Of a stretch of DNA of 32,651 bases, positions 10,133-21,625 are shown piece after piece; positions within the stretch are counted from its first letter, which is position 1, and every line of letters starts with the position of its first letter. The DNA comes from Albugo candida (Eukaryota > Oomycota > Peronosporomycetes > Albuginales > Albuginaceae). The stretch is taken from contig CAJNAR010000076.1 of assembly GCA_905220665.1 (NCBI GenBank), positions 1-32,651 of the forward strand, written 5' to 3'. Both the position numbers and the translations under genes were made by a program. The notes beneath the pieces were generated by a model. It saw only the letters and a program-made list of their open reading frames with translations. It did not search any database and had not been told where the DNA came from.

Positions 10133-12692
10133 TTAGACGAGGAATGCCTTGGATCGCACCAGTATACTGAGTATTCTTCGAGCTTCGGATTGAAGAAATA
10201 TATCCGCAACTTGAGGCTTTCTGAATTCCGTATACCCAAATAAGTGCAAAATTGAGGAAGGAAAGAGATGGAAAGCTTCCGCATGATGTCTACCAATGAA
10301 ATATTCAAAGAATCGACGAGGGAGCCGACCTTTTTTGCGTGTAAATGAGTTTTTTATCGCACGATCTATCACATCTCCCACACATTTCGTCAACGCTGGA
10401 TGTGAATATGCATGACGTACAAGGAACATCAATAGAGAAACACATATATTGCTGGTGGGTTTGTTCATATTCCATGTGATCAAAGACTTGACGACGTGTT
10501 CCGTTGTATCGGTCACCAAGACGACTTCCTCTTCAGAGCCGAGTCGAGGTAAATGAACATATTGGCTCGCGAATGAATGAGTTTGAACAATGTTCGAGTA
10601 CGTTCATGACACACGTTTTCGTGTTTGATTCCTCGTTCGGCTGCATGAAGCTGATCTAACAGCGGAGGAACTATCAATAGCATGAAAGACTGCTTGCTGC
10701 CACGAGACAAATACACTTGCAAATATCCAATACGCGCAACTGAAAATGGAGTTGTCCCTATTTCATCAATTTCGTCTCATGTTTCTTGGTCGACTTTTCT
10801 CTGACTTGGCGCACAATCGCCGCCAGTGCCATGTCATCTTGATCCAAAGACGTGATATCTTCCCACAGAGCCTTGGAAGCCTCTTCTAAATCCGGCAGAA
10901 CCTCTTCTTCATCCTGTTCATCCTCGTCTTCTTCATCCTTGTCTCCTGAATATTCGCCTTCTTCGATCTCTTCCTCATGGTCCGTCTTCCTCTTTCGGAG
11001 TGAAAAAACATGAAGCGATGGACTCAAGACTCTTTCGATTCACCAGAGTCAAAACAGATTGGAAGACGTGCATAACCACATTTCAAACAGTAGTAGAGTC
11101 TTGGGCCAGCATACGGAGCAAAATATATATATCAATACTGCCACGGGGTCTGAAGTCTCGACGTTGCCCTTGGAGGTTGTAGCATCTCATTCTGGGATAT
11201 ATCTCTAGAGGAACGCTCGAGATCTTGGAGCACGACAACTGCTTCATCGGATGACGAGGTGGCCAGCAATTGGATGCTTACAAACATTAAAAGTAGCTGG
11301 AAAGCCTGTATTGAAGCAACGTTGTCGGTCAATTGTTTCTATTTGAGTTATAGATTCTGAATTAGAGAAGCAGTATCCGGGAATCGTACGAAGCCATTCT
11401 TCGCAACGACTTGTCCACCAGCACATTGCAGCGTACACTTGTTCGATTTCTTCCGCTCTTTGAAAAGTTTAGGGACTTTTAGATGACTGAGATTGAAGGA
11501 GAATTGAAGTGTGGTTGCTGGGAGATCGCTTGCAATATTGAAACTAAAAAGCACCTAGTGTTTCCCGGAAGAATTTTGAGGTTGAAAAGATTTTCCCATC
11601 TTGATTCCACATTTGATCAGCATCATAGACGCTCAAAAGTCCATTGGAAAGCATGCGCATGCAACTTTCTCCAGTGCGGCTTTGTTACGTACAAAGAATG
11701 CGAAGCTGACGACGATTTCGAGAGGTGCTTGCCAACCTTTTGATTCCGTATCGTCTTTGTCATGTTTGAGAATGTCTTGAGAAAAAGTTTGAATCCGTTG
11801 ATCGAGTGCTCATACTCGAAGGTTATGCACTCTTTTCTCCTAATCTTGGGTGAAATCGCTCTCTTTTTCGATCACAAGCAAACTCGTGGGATGTGCATCC
11901 TTCTCCATCGTTGTATTGAGCGGTTCTACCTCCAAGGTCGCTGCAAGTTTGGACGGATACAGTATCTGCTGATACAAAAAAGGATGAATTCAGCTAGCAA
12001 GTTGCTTGCAGATATTTGCAAACAATGCTTTCCTGCTGCATGGAGATAATTAGAGGGCCTGAGTATATTGTTACACAAACACGTGACCAATTTGTGGCTG
12101 AGGATGGTTCCGTGTAAGACGCTATCTGAAACTTTTGTAAGAATAAGTTCAAAAATCTTGAAAACCAGTCCGTCAAGCTCATCTGTGGTATACTCATTTT
12201 CTAGCAATAGCTTATCGACCACTGCTTTCCAAATTCGTGAGCTGGAACCAGCTCGCTTCAGTTGACATGCATATCGACAAACCTACCACAAGCAAAAAAG
12301 GTGAAGGATTGACTGGTTTTATCTTCATCTTGAGACGTCAATGCTGCCAAACGCCCGTACCATAACGAATGTTTCCGTGGATAGCATGAGAACGACGATT
12401 TGAATGCCTTTGAAAATAGCTTTACCTTAGTAGCAGCGAGCAACGGCTTCTCCTTGCCGAATATAGTAGTGACATATTCGTTCTCTGTCAGGGTATTGTT
12501 CTCAACATAGTGATACACTACAAGAAGCAATTGAAGCTGTTCGGGCCCATAGACTTTCCATGAAGCACGTAACAAAGATCTTGAAGGCCCCAAAGAGCTT
12601 CTCAGAATATATCTACCGTTTCTTGTGGCATTAATCTCAGAGGCACTCATAACAAATCTCACGGATCCATTTTTTCCATCAAGAGATATCAA
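10133..12692 (-). pseudogene. MYBBP1A / DNA polymerase V (Pol5) homologue, decayed
   Basis: Functional members are large nucleolar HEAT-like proteins needed for rRNA production and ribosome assembly. Reading down the minus strand, fragments follow the family order. 12692-12258 contains GPEQLQLLLVV and RKHSLWYGRLA. 12222-11926 has VDKLLLENEYTTDELDGLVF, then HKLVTCLCNNILRPSNYLHA, like the family's 'VRCLINNL ... YLHKAA' region. 11332-11132 has QAFQLLLMFVSIQLL and DEAVVVLQDLERS. 11027-10758 is an acidic tract, then ASKALWEDITSLDQDD, then LHFQLRVLDI. 10722-10513 has LIVPPLLDQLHAAERG. 10519-10133 is the C-terminal part with KKGRLPRRFFEYFIG. Frameshifts (for example near 10725 and 10535) and stops (10768-10770) break it throughout. 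No N-terminus was found. A working copy must presumably lie elsewhere, since the yeast gene is essential. Confidence 0.75.
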
Positions 12693-13024
12693 TGAGCTTA
12701 AGAATCAACCCTGGAAGGTAATTCGCTGCATTTTAAGACTCCACACTGAGTCGTTTGAATGGATAAGTGGCCATAACACCAAAATTCTGACCGAATTGAT
12801 TATCTCGTTGCTTCATACTTTCCATAAACGGATGTATTTATTGAAAGATGGTGCCTGATCGAGAGAGATCTTTCCAGGTCTTCGGCCGTATCGGTGAAAC
12901 TGTTTATCAGCATCTGATGTTTCGAGTACAGCAGGCGAGAGGGATTAGGGTGTGACAAGACGTAGGCACGGCTAAAACTTGGTAAATATAGCACTCTGCT
13001 AAATATACTTCGTTTGGACTACGC
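12693..13024. other. Spacer, no gene recognised
   Basis: A plus-strand frame (12625-12858) and an overlapping minus frame (12994-12800) are open but neither shows a known motif. The minus frame could be the lost N-terminal end of the adjoining MYBBP1A-like pseudogene. Confidence 0.35.
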
Positions 13025-15034
13025 GGCCTCGATTAAATAATTCGACAGTGGCAGTTAATGCTAAATCGATTTGTGCTTCGTCGGAAACAAAAAAAATATT
13101 CGAAACACGTTCACGTAATCAGCAAAGAGTTTTTGTATCTTCATTAACAATATTCTGGCCAACAATTTTCTTTTTTCGGCGGCCCGGCTGAAGCTACAAC
13201 GTATTCAATTCCTGTAGAAGTTCGCATCCGATGTGTCGACAATTATTCCAGCGAATTGGACAACTACTAGACGGAATTTCTACAACTTATCCAACCTTCT
13301 TTTGGACCACACAAGCTGATGGACATATTCACTATCGCACCACATCGACACGGAAAAATGTTACAATAAGAGAGAGCATCTTCTGTGTGAAAACAAGCAT
13401 TCAAAATGTGGCATCAGATGGATTGGGGCAGTACAATATGAAACTCAACTGATCTACAACTCCGTCAGTACTGTATGAAACAACCGATGTGGTTCTACTG
13501 CAACTAAGGGTCACATTACAAAGCTGCTACTCGTAATCAGATTACGGAGAACGTTTGGTACAATGTATGTATGGTTGACGAACCAGATCGGACCTCTCGA
13601 AAATCGTTTGCTACACTTTTCGAGATCCGAAGTCTTGAAGACTTTTTCGAGGAAGCGAAACATGGCCAAAGACGGAAGATTTCGTCGCCAACTATTTCAA
13701 CGACGAAGAGCTGAACACATCCATTATGGCTGAAGAAAAGTTGCTAAGTCGACTTCACAATGAAGTCGCTCAGATACTACAGCGTGTCCACACGACGATT
13801 GGACTCGTCACTTGGATTCAACCAATCACAAGTGGCAGACCGTTTTATGTGGGACTACAAAGATAGGAGAGAGTACATTATTTCCCATTTATTCCACGCA
13901 CTCAACTCTGATGTATCGTCTAGATACCTCCCGAACCAACCAAGAGTCACTTCGATGTTGACATCTTGATTATCACGGGAGAGATTGGACGCATTGGATT
14001 CCGAACGAGTTGGAAAGTTTATGGCTACATCACGGCATCTTCGTAAATGTGTCTTCGCCCTTTCGAAGATCTAAACTTTTATCTGGCTATTCGGATGTTG
14101 CCACTTCGATCTCATTTCTGGGTTTCAGAGTACATTCAACCCGACATTATATTGTGCAAGCATCCCTCGTGTGGGGCAGTGGAATCTGATCAGAATCTCT
14201 TTCTCAAGTGCGATCCCTCGGCACAATTATGGGTGTAGATAGTCCCTGCATGGGATCAGCTCGTCTCATCCCGACCACGTTACACGCATATTGTATGTGC
14301 AATTGTGTCAACACTTCGGCCGTAATTGAAGGATTATCAGCAAATTATATCCGACTCATGGCTTTTATTGCAAGCGGTGACGCTGCAATTCGTCTGGAAC
14401 GATCGGAATCGTCGTCTGTTTGACCAGCGATGAGCAACTCCGACAGTTCCATCACTTTCCTTGATCTACACCGCTCTTGGTGCGTCATATCCTGTATGAT
14501 TCTAGCAGATCCTTTTCTACAATTGCTCGGGATCTGCTTTGACCTAATATTCGAAAAAATGTCAAGTGTCTGTATTAACATCTTTTGTCGTCTAGTTGCG
14601 TTAGATATGTTGGCTGCTATCTGTAAAAGATACACAGTGTTGGATCAACTCGCAACGCAAGGATCATTCCGTAGATTTTCAGAAGTCGAAAATCATTGCT
14701 GCGCGTACGGCAACGGCAAATCGAAATGCAAGTGCAACTCGGATCCTAGTCCTAGTTGGATGACTACGTTCAGCCTGGTGTGGCGCACACACCACTTTTG
14801 AAAACACGGTGGCTTTGGACAAGTTTCACAACTTTCTATCATTTACACGCCGGACACAGTCTCGTATTATGGTGGTTGAGGCTACTGTAATACAGTACTA
14901 TCAAATAGACGACATTTCATCATCATAGGTATTTTCACGAGACATTTTCATTATGTATGTTTCTTATGTAAAGATACCCTAGGCAAATAGAGAAGTCAGT
15001 TAGTCCAATTCTTGTAATATAGACACCTTCAGCT
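13025..15034 (+). mobile_element. Second copy of the LINE family, 5'-truncated
   Basis: From ATTCGACAGTGGCA at about 13039 the sequence tracks the LINE at 2787-4713, with many substitutions and small indels, ending at ATATAGACACCTTCAG. It holds only the C-terminal third of the ORF2 region. The zinc-finger-like segment is readable at 14047-14238 (CGAVESDQNLFLKC), but frames shift repeatedly. About 100 extra bases absent from the first copy lie between roughly 14475 and 14630. Unlike the first copy, its last ~85 bases of tail are missing and no telomere-like repeat follows. Confidence 0.85.
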
Positions 15035-16353
15035 GGAGAAGATTGGATATCAAGTTCTTATTATCATAAAGAAATTCCAGTTTTGAGATTGGGCCATGAC
15101 GGGATGAAGTCATTTCGCAAAACACATGCATCACTGCTAGCAGTTGACATGAAAACGTGATGGTCGATCTCTTCATGCTGGTCGCTGACTTAAACATATG
15201 TAATATATCCGAGCAATAGAATTTAGCAGTGCATTGCTAATCTAAGGGATGGTGATGAAAGTAAGAGAAACAATTGAAGGATAAAAAAATTAACGACCTT
15301 GCAGATGACTAATCAGTCCAGAATATGTCGCAGACTATATTTAAGGCTATTGAGGTTTTCTGTTGATGTGTTACATTTTCTATATATGCTACATTTAGGT
15401 ATAGATTACGATTCTCTTTCTCGTAATATCTACCGCTGAAACCCGGCATAGCATTTTTGTGTGGAGCCATGTCAGGAGAATGTTGTAGAAACTCTGTTAT
15501 ACCTAACATACATATGACACATAGCTTAAGGCCATTACAATCGAACGCATCATGGGAATAATTTAGATCACCATGACACTGCGGTATCTGTAGTCGTATA
15601 GGTAGTCATTTTCTATACCCTATAGCAGACTTTAAGAAAAGATCGTCGCGAAAATGAGTTCCGGCGTATCAAAGGGAATTTTAAATACTCTCAGGTCGGC
15701 CCAATTTGGAAGTCGTTAGCCTCACTCGGGGTTCCTTTCATATTACTCGTGATCCTAACTAATTCAAACTGCGAGAACCATCAATGTGTAAACTTGCCTC
15801 ACTGAGCATGAATTACGGCTTCTCACGATTATATAGATTTTACCTTAGTTACAGCATCCGCACTATCTTCAATTTCTACCTATAGCTTGGGATGTTCTCA
15901 AGAAATTCAAGGCTGGATCAAGTCACAGATAAATAGCGCGAATGAATGATTATGTCGGCTGTAGTGTACATTTGTTCCAGCAAAGGCTAGTAATGAACAA
16001 TTATGGGTGAGCGTAAGAACCCCTTATCGATACATACATTTCGTCACGGTTACAGAGTATTTAACCCAGCATCGGGCATAATGCACTAGACAATTCGCGT
16101 ACACGCCTGGATTTGGCAGAGCCCCTCGACAGGAAGAATGAGGCTGTGAAGACTACGGGCAAATTTGTATCTAGCAGGTGGTGACATCCATTTTTGTCTG
16201 ATTTCCGGTTCGAGATAACATATTATTGCAACAAAAGCAATTAAAACGTATAATAGAGAACAACTTCTTGAATCGCAAATAACCCATCAAACAACAATAG
16301 TAGAGTACGATGAGGTACTAGATCCGAATTGTGTGATGCTTGGATTAATACGC
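15035..16353. other. AT-rich spacer, nothing recognised
   Basis: No reading frame above about 65 codons looks coding on either strand, and no RNA gene, repeat pair or element end was detected by eye. Confidence 0.5.
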
Positions 16354-16434
16354 AATTCGGAAAAGGTATTGATATCCCGACAACTTTTTAAATTACAGCA
16401 TGCCTAGTTTAATTATTACTCTCACAACTTTTTT
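16354..16434. repeat. Left inverted-repeat arm
   Basis: Shares GGTATTGATATCCCGACAAC and ATTATTACTC-CACAACTTTTTT with the reverse complement of the right arms, with a few substitutions and a short AT-rich length difference. Confidence 0.75.
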
Positions 16435-16635
16435 ATTTTTGCAAAATACACACATGATTTTACATCTCCAACTAATTACTACCATACACACCCTATATTG
16501 TTGCTCCAACAGCTGCAATCGAGGATTATTTGTGATTGTCTAATACACAGAACGTTTCATCTGTGATAGGCTATTACTTCTGACAATTTCCATTTGACAC
16601 ATAGCATTTGAGCATCGGACACAGGGAAATGCAGG

Positions 16636-16676
16636 TGCAGCAAGTGCGGAAAATCGGCCATAACAAGCGGTCTTGC
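16636..16676 (+). pseudogene. Frameshifted CCHC zinc-knuckle remnant
   Basis: Read with a one-base frame change inside the A run at 16650-16653, this stretch spells C-x2-C-x4-H-x4-C (CSKCG, then IGHNKRSC). As written the frame is broken, consistent with one lost base. CCHC knuckles of this form, with GHN-R-C spacing, occur at the end of Mutator-like transposases and also in Gag proteins. It is the only coding trace in the element. Confidence 0.45.
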
Positions 16677-16952
16677 GGAATTCCGGTTACAAGATTAGAT
16701 ACAGCACAAGCTTTAGTAAAAATTAGATATTTTTCCTCCACAGAATTATTTCTCAACACATTTTACCTTCGGCCGTTAGTGTATAATCACTTTTGCATCT
16801 TTACGAGGCATTATAGCTTAACAAACTGGCAATGAATCGTCTACTAGTGATGGATGAGTGTTTAGCTCAGTTGAAGGTACCTTTCTCTACTAGATTTGGC
16901 CTTAGACGTAAATGGCTTCTACTAGTTAAAATTGTAAACTTCGTTGTTTTTC

Positions 16953-17171
16953 AAAAAAGTTGTGGGAGTAATAATCCAAGTGGGCAGGACGTAATCTTAA
17001 TTGCGAATTAATTTAATCTAAAAAAACACTTGTCGGGATATCAATACCACTAATTATTGCTCCAAAAAAGTTGTGGGAGTAATAATCTAAGTAGGCATGA
17101 TGTAATTTAAAATAAAAAATAAAAATGTAATTAAAAAAAAGTTGTCGGGATATCAATACCCTTCCGAAATT
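16953..17171. repeat. Right inverted-repeat arm, tandemly duplicated
   Basis: Two direct copies (16953-17049 and 17064-17171) each run from AAAAAAGTTGTGGGAGTAAT to TGTCGGGATATCAATACC. The outer copy is the closer inverse match to the left arm. The inner copy carries an extra AATTAATTTAAT-type segment. Confidence 0.75.
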
Positions 17172-17425
17172 CAATGCTTCAGTCAAGTAAAATGAATACT
17201 CAAGAATAATGATGCCGAATCTAGTACTCTTCTCTACGATTATTCAGAAAAAACATTCACTGAACTTACGTACGCGAAGAATTTATAGGCTGGCATTGAC
17301 CTTTGATATCCAAGACATGCATGTGCGCATTAAGTGGCGTGTTCCCTGCACGAGTTTATCCACTCTATCATTATAAAAAAATCTAATTTTTCCAATGAGA
17401 ATTTGATACAAAGATGAGCTTTCTC

Positions 17426-18259
17426 TCATTGTTTGCAAGCAGAGGACATACACAGTGTGTACTCCAATTGGCAGCATTTATCATGATCGATGATCGATAT
17501 AATACAAGTTGAGGGTATTTTCGGGTTTAATTGTTGCCTTTTCTGTTTAATCAACGCTCTTACCAATCGCATGAAACGTTCACTTAGTATTCCGTGTTCC
17601 TCTGAGGTTGATCCTGTTAGCATTCTTTGCGTAAGGTTCCTTCGTATCATAAAGTCGTTCGATATATTGCAGGCTTCGTGTCTATTATTGTCCAAGCGAA
17701 TTCGAGATGTTCCGGAGTGTGAAACAGACGCGGTTAGTGACGATCTCAATGACTGCGCACGCTCACAAAGATACTCAAGTGCTGTATCGACTTGCTCCGA
17801 ACACTTAAACCGCACGTTCGCCTTGCCACGCTTGGAGGCAGCCGTGAACCTATTTCCTTAGTGATCTGGTACGCTGATTTAGAATGTGAAAATAAACTTT
17901 TTAATGTTGAACCGAAGTATGCGTTAATAGAGCCTCTTCTATAGCTTGTTTGAGGTAAGAGTCTGCAAAATCTCTGTCAGGCTGTTCTTCAGATTGACTT
18001 TGATCAACACTTCGGGATAATGATGCTTCACAATCAAAGCTCAATAGGTATTTCGACCGTTGTAAACTCGACCAGTACAACGACGGATCCTCACCGCGTT
18101 GGCTGATCAGACTATTCAAGTGCCAATATTCAATTGATAAAGCCTGACGAACCTGACCAAAATCGCGTTCAAAGACTACGGCGAACGTGGACCTAATATT
18201 CGGATCATATCACACGTTTTGATCTTTACTTACTTCGCTGCAAAAACGCTGCAGTCCAT
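17426..18259 (-). CDS. Probable small unknown gene downstream of EFL1
   Basis: Two open segments on the minus strand look like parts of one gene. An ATG at 18259 reads MDCSVFAAK and meets GTAAGT at 18233. Removing 18193-18233 (41 bp, ending TTAG) joins in frame to STFAVVFERDFGQVRQALSI and runs to a stop at 17901. A further segment (about 17849-17426) follows a TAG acceptor near 17850 and includes EQVDTALEYLCERAQSLR and a basic LVRALIKQKRQQL. The second splice donor is weak. The product would be roughly 240 residues, hydrophilic and helix-rich, with no signal peptide or membrane segment. I do not recognise it. Its start lies only 13 bases past the EFL1 stop on the same strand, so the gene model needs transcript support. 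Confidence 0.4.
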
Positions 18260-18272
18260 TTTCACTTGGAAC

Positions 18273-21200
18273 TTACTTTTTTCGCCCTAGTGTCCGCTGC
18301 TTCTCAGCATGCACAACCACCTTTTCATCGCGAATAAGCCCTTTTCGTTTTCGTATTGCTTCGATATACTTTCGAACGTAGTTCATTTCGTAAGTTCGTT
18401 CACCCAGATCTTCTCGCTCTTCCTCAGTTTGCGGCTGGAAAAAAGGGTCCGTCTCGAGCATTGTCCAGTGTGAAAATACTAGTTGAGGGTTGCTCGCAGC
18501 ACCCGATGTCTGTGTTCGAATATCAGTGGCCAAGCCAAAGCTTTCAACCACAGGAAGATGAGCTTTGATAGTGAACAGAGACATTTTGTCAGCCAGGTCT
18601 TCACAGATTACATTTGCTCTCCGTTTGGAAAGTACAGAATATAATTTTCCCAATTGCTCAGCTTGACACTGGACAGAGCATGTGTAGATTGCTTCCACTA
18701 ATCGGACAGGTTTTTTGATAAAGGCCAAGCGACAAGTGCTCTTCATAGTCGAAATGATCTGTCCGCTCAAGGGACCGAAATTGGAGCTTGAAGTAGCTTC
18801 GTATTGCTCAGAAGTGAATTTTTCTGAGATACAAATATCTTCGATTATGAAGGCTGCACCCCAAACTTGTTCTTCACATAGTGGACCTGCAATTGTCGCT
18901 AATTGAAAACCGGTGATGATGCTATTTTCCAATTTCTCAAGGATTTGTTGGCGCAATTTATCCTGAGCGCCTTTAGATATCTTCCCTGGCGATTCAATTG
19001 CGCAACCTCCAAGCGCAAATCTCTTGTTAATGTACCAAGAGACGTTATTGATCAGCAGATTAGATCCGCAGTGGTGTGGTCCAAAAGACCAAATACGACT
19101 CATTTCCAGTGAGCGCCAAAACGTTTTATTTGTATCGCTTTCATCCAAAACTTTGCGCAGGTCCTCAGCCAAATGCGTCCGCAAGACCGACTTATTCCGC
19201 GCACTTCCATCCCTTATGTCATAATCAGTCGATGCAACTCCTGGGACTTGTTGCGTACCATCATCAACAACCTCGTCCGATGTCGCCATTTGCTTTAAAG
19301 TATTTGCATTATCTTCCAAAAACTGCGCAGCCTTGCTCGGCAAAGGTAAAACTCGAATGCTGAGTTTTACACTTCCATTACATATGGTACCCGTTGCAAC
19401 ATCTTTTGAAGTATCCGATTGCTCTTGTAAAGGAATCTGCTCCTCGTTAATGCAATCAGTTGACAAATTGTCAGGCTTGCTTTCTTGTATGGTGCTGTCT
19501 GCGAGTTCACGAAACACGACACTTTCTTGGAAACTGCTGATTTCTCCGTCCACCACAGTTTCTCGAAAAGGTACAAGTGGTTCTGACACGCGAACCGAGA
19601 CTTTTGCAAATCGCTCCTTCAAATCTTTGATACATCGATCCAGATGCAGCTCACCTAGTGCTACAATCACATGCTCTCCACTTTCTTGAATTTGCACTTC
19701 AACAGTGGGATCAGAACGATAAAGGCGTTGCAATCCGCATTCCAATTTTTCGAAATCGCGTGGGTCTTCAGGTTCTACCGCAACACGAACTATCGGCTTG
19801 GTTTGAAAAGGCATCTTTGTGAATCTTGGACAGAGCAAAGTTGTCGATAAAGTAGCTGTCTTCAAGATAAAGTCTTGCAGCCCCAAAATTCCAACAATAT
19901 TCCCCGCTGGGACTTTTGTTACGTGATACAGCTCTCGGCCCATGACGAGATAAGGAACGATTTTGTCTACTTCGACAGTTGCGACATGTGGTATTGATTT
20001 GACTGAGCTTGCTGAAACGCTTTCCCTGCAACCGTTATATTTTGGGCCCATGATGTAAAGCTCTTGACCTTGACGGAGAATGCCGCTAAAGATACGTCCT
20101 ATAGCAATATACACTGGTTGCTCGTCGAATTCTTGTCTTGGTTCCGCAGTATTTCCGAGGCTTTCATTTCTGATACTGGAAAGTGAAATGTGCTTCTCGT
20201 CACAAAGCTGCTTATAGTTGGACAACAAACGTGCGTCGACGCAAATCATTTTACATACATAAATGATAAGTGGAGCCTCTTCCGCTGCATTACAGCTCTT
20301 AATACCATCTGCAACTTCCGTGGCGAGGTCTTTCACATGATTCGGAATTCGCGTCAATGTGAATTTTTCATCGTAGTAACTTGTGCAGAGTTTGTGAAAA
20401 CGTGCACGTTGAGCTAAGGCTGGACTGGGAAGTACCCGAGTTACCATTTTCAATACACTCTGTGATAAAGGAAGCCATTTGGACATCAAACTCTTCATAA
20501 CAATCCTACGATCCGTATTCCTCAAATCTCGGTCATTAACATTTTGCAGTACTCCCATTTGTGTCGCAAGGTCACGAACCTTCTTCACACTTTGTTCGCT
20601 GGTAATCGGTGCTGAGATTATCTTGTAGGCTTTCCAAATAGGCTTCAAGATATATTGAACGAACATTGGAAGGCAATTTTGATTAGGTGATTTTGTTGTG
20701 ACTCTTCTTGTTCCTGGATTGTAGTAATAATCACCCCATAATGTTTGCCTCAAAATCTGGATTGGATTTATGGCAGTTTTGCCTGCGGTATCGAATGTCA
20801 GCTTCTGAGCATAGAAATGCGCAAAGTATCCTATTCCGAAAGCCCAACCATCTATAGCCGAAGAAAAGAGAACATTTCCTCGTAACGGGGAAAAAAGCAG
20901 TTGTTCTTCGAGTGCGGCAATCTCGTCCAGTATTGTTCCTTCGAGATGATCATTTGCGACTTTCTCATGACTTGAAATAGAACCTTGATCGGCATCATAC
21001 CGAGCGATTACGTCACTACGTATCAGAGAGCTAAGTATTGCGTTTCCTTGCTCAATGATTCGTTCCATTCTTTGGTAGGCTTCGAAGGGGTCCAAACCCA
21101 ATTCCAGGATGAGACGATCAATTTTGTTGATTACCAAGCATGGCCGTATCCCTTCGATCCATGCCTGATGTAGTACCGCGTGAGTCTGTGGACAGACTCC

Positions 21201-21625
21201 TTCAACTGCATCGATGAGAACTAAGGCACCATCACATATGCGGACCGCTGTTGAAACGTCGAAAGAGAAGTCCACATGGCCAGGCGAATCCACTAAATTG
21301 ATCAAATATGACTCGCGATTGGCTCCTTTTGTTGCTTCATAAATCAACGAGATGACGCTGCTCTTCATCGTGATCCCTCGCAATTGTTCTTCTTTGGTAT
21401 CATCGAGAAATCGAATCTGCCAGATAAATGCACTCAATTCATATTACACATCAAATAAGATGCTGTCGATACCTTCCCTGCTAGTTTATCTGAAATGAGT
21501 CCATTTGATGCAATAAGTGAATCACTGAGTGATGTTTTTCCATGATCGACGTGTGCTAGAATACAGATGTTGCGAATTTGTTCGGTATGAAATTGGAGCA
21601 AACCAATCTGCTTGCAATATGTCAT
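18273..21625 (-). CDS. EFL1: Elongation factor-like GTPase 1 (60S subunit maturation)
   Basis: EFL1 is a cytoplasmic EF-2-like GTPase that, with SBDS, releases eIF6/Tif6 from new 60S subunits. The model has two exons: 21625-21473 and 21416-18273, giving 1098 residues, close to human (1120) and yeast (1110) EFL1. The first ATG is at 21625, just before [20 protein letters not shown], where family members also start. GTPase motifs: AHVDHGKTS (residues 24-32), RGITM (64-68), DSPGH (94-98), NKID (148-151). Later parts hold the long EFL1-specific insertions, EF-G domain III ([16 protein letters not shown]) and the C-terminal [13 protein letters not shown] end. No breaks are seen. EF-2 itself is excluded by length, the insertions and the C-terminus. 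It is the only clearly intact housekeeping gene here. Confidence 0.96.
21417..21472 (-). other. EFL1 intron (56 bp)
   Basis: On the minus strand exon 1 ends LAGK, then GTATCG ... CTGGCAG, then exon 2 begins [17 protein letters not shown]. The GT-AG ends, in-frame stop inside the intron and restoration of the conserved G2 region make this secure. Confidence 0.92.

Larger units (their letters stand above)
16354..17171. mobile_element. Inverted-repeat DNA element, possible decayed MULE
   Basis: A left arm at 16354-16434 (AATTCGG...GGTATTGATATCCCGACAAC...ATTATTACTCTCACAAC) is the inverse of a right arm at 17064-17171. The right arm is duplicated in tandem as a more diverged copy at 16953-17049. 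Arms of ~80-105 bp around a ~500-bp core fit a non-autonomous TIR transposon. The core contains a frameshifted zinc knuckle, of the sort found at the C-terminus of Mutator-like transposases. No target duplication could be fixed. Confidence 0.6.

Noticed and set aside
10758..11027. The acidic frame as an independent small acidic protein gene
   Set aside because: It falls between fragments that match MYBBP1A/Pol5 in order, and that family has an acidic tract at this place followed by the same ALWEDI...RVLDI context.
18356..20417. Several plus-strand frames of 60-118 codons across EFL1
   Set aside because: All lie antisense to the intact EFL1 coding sequence and show no motif of their own.
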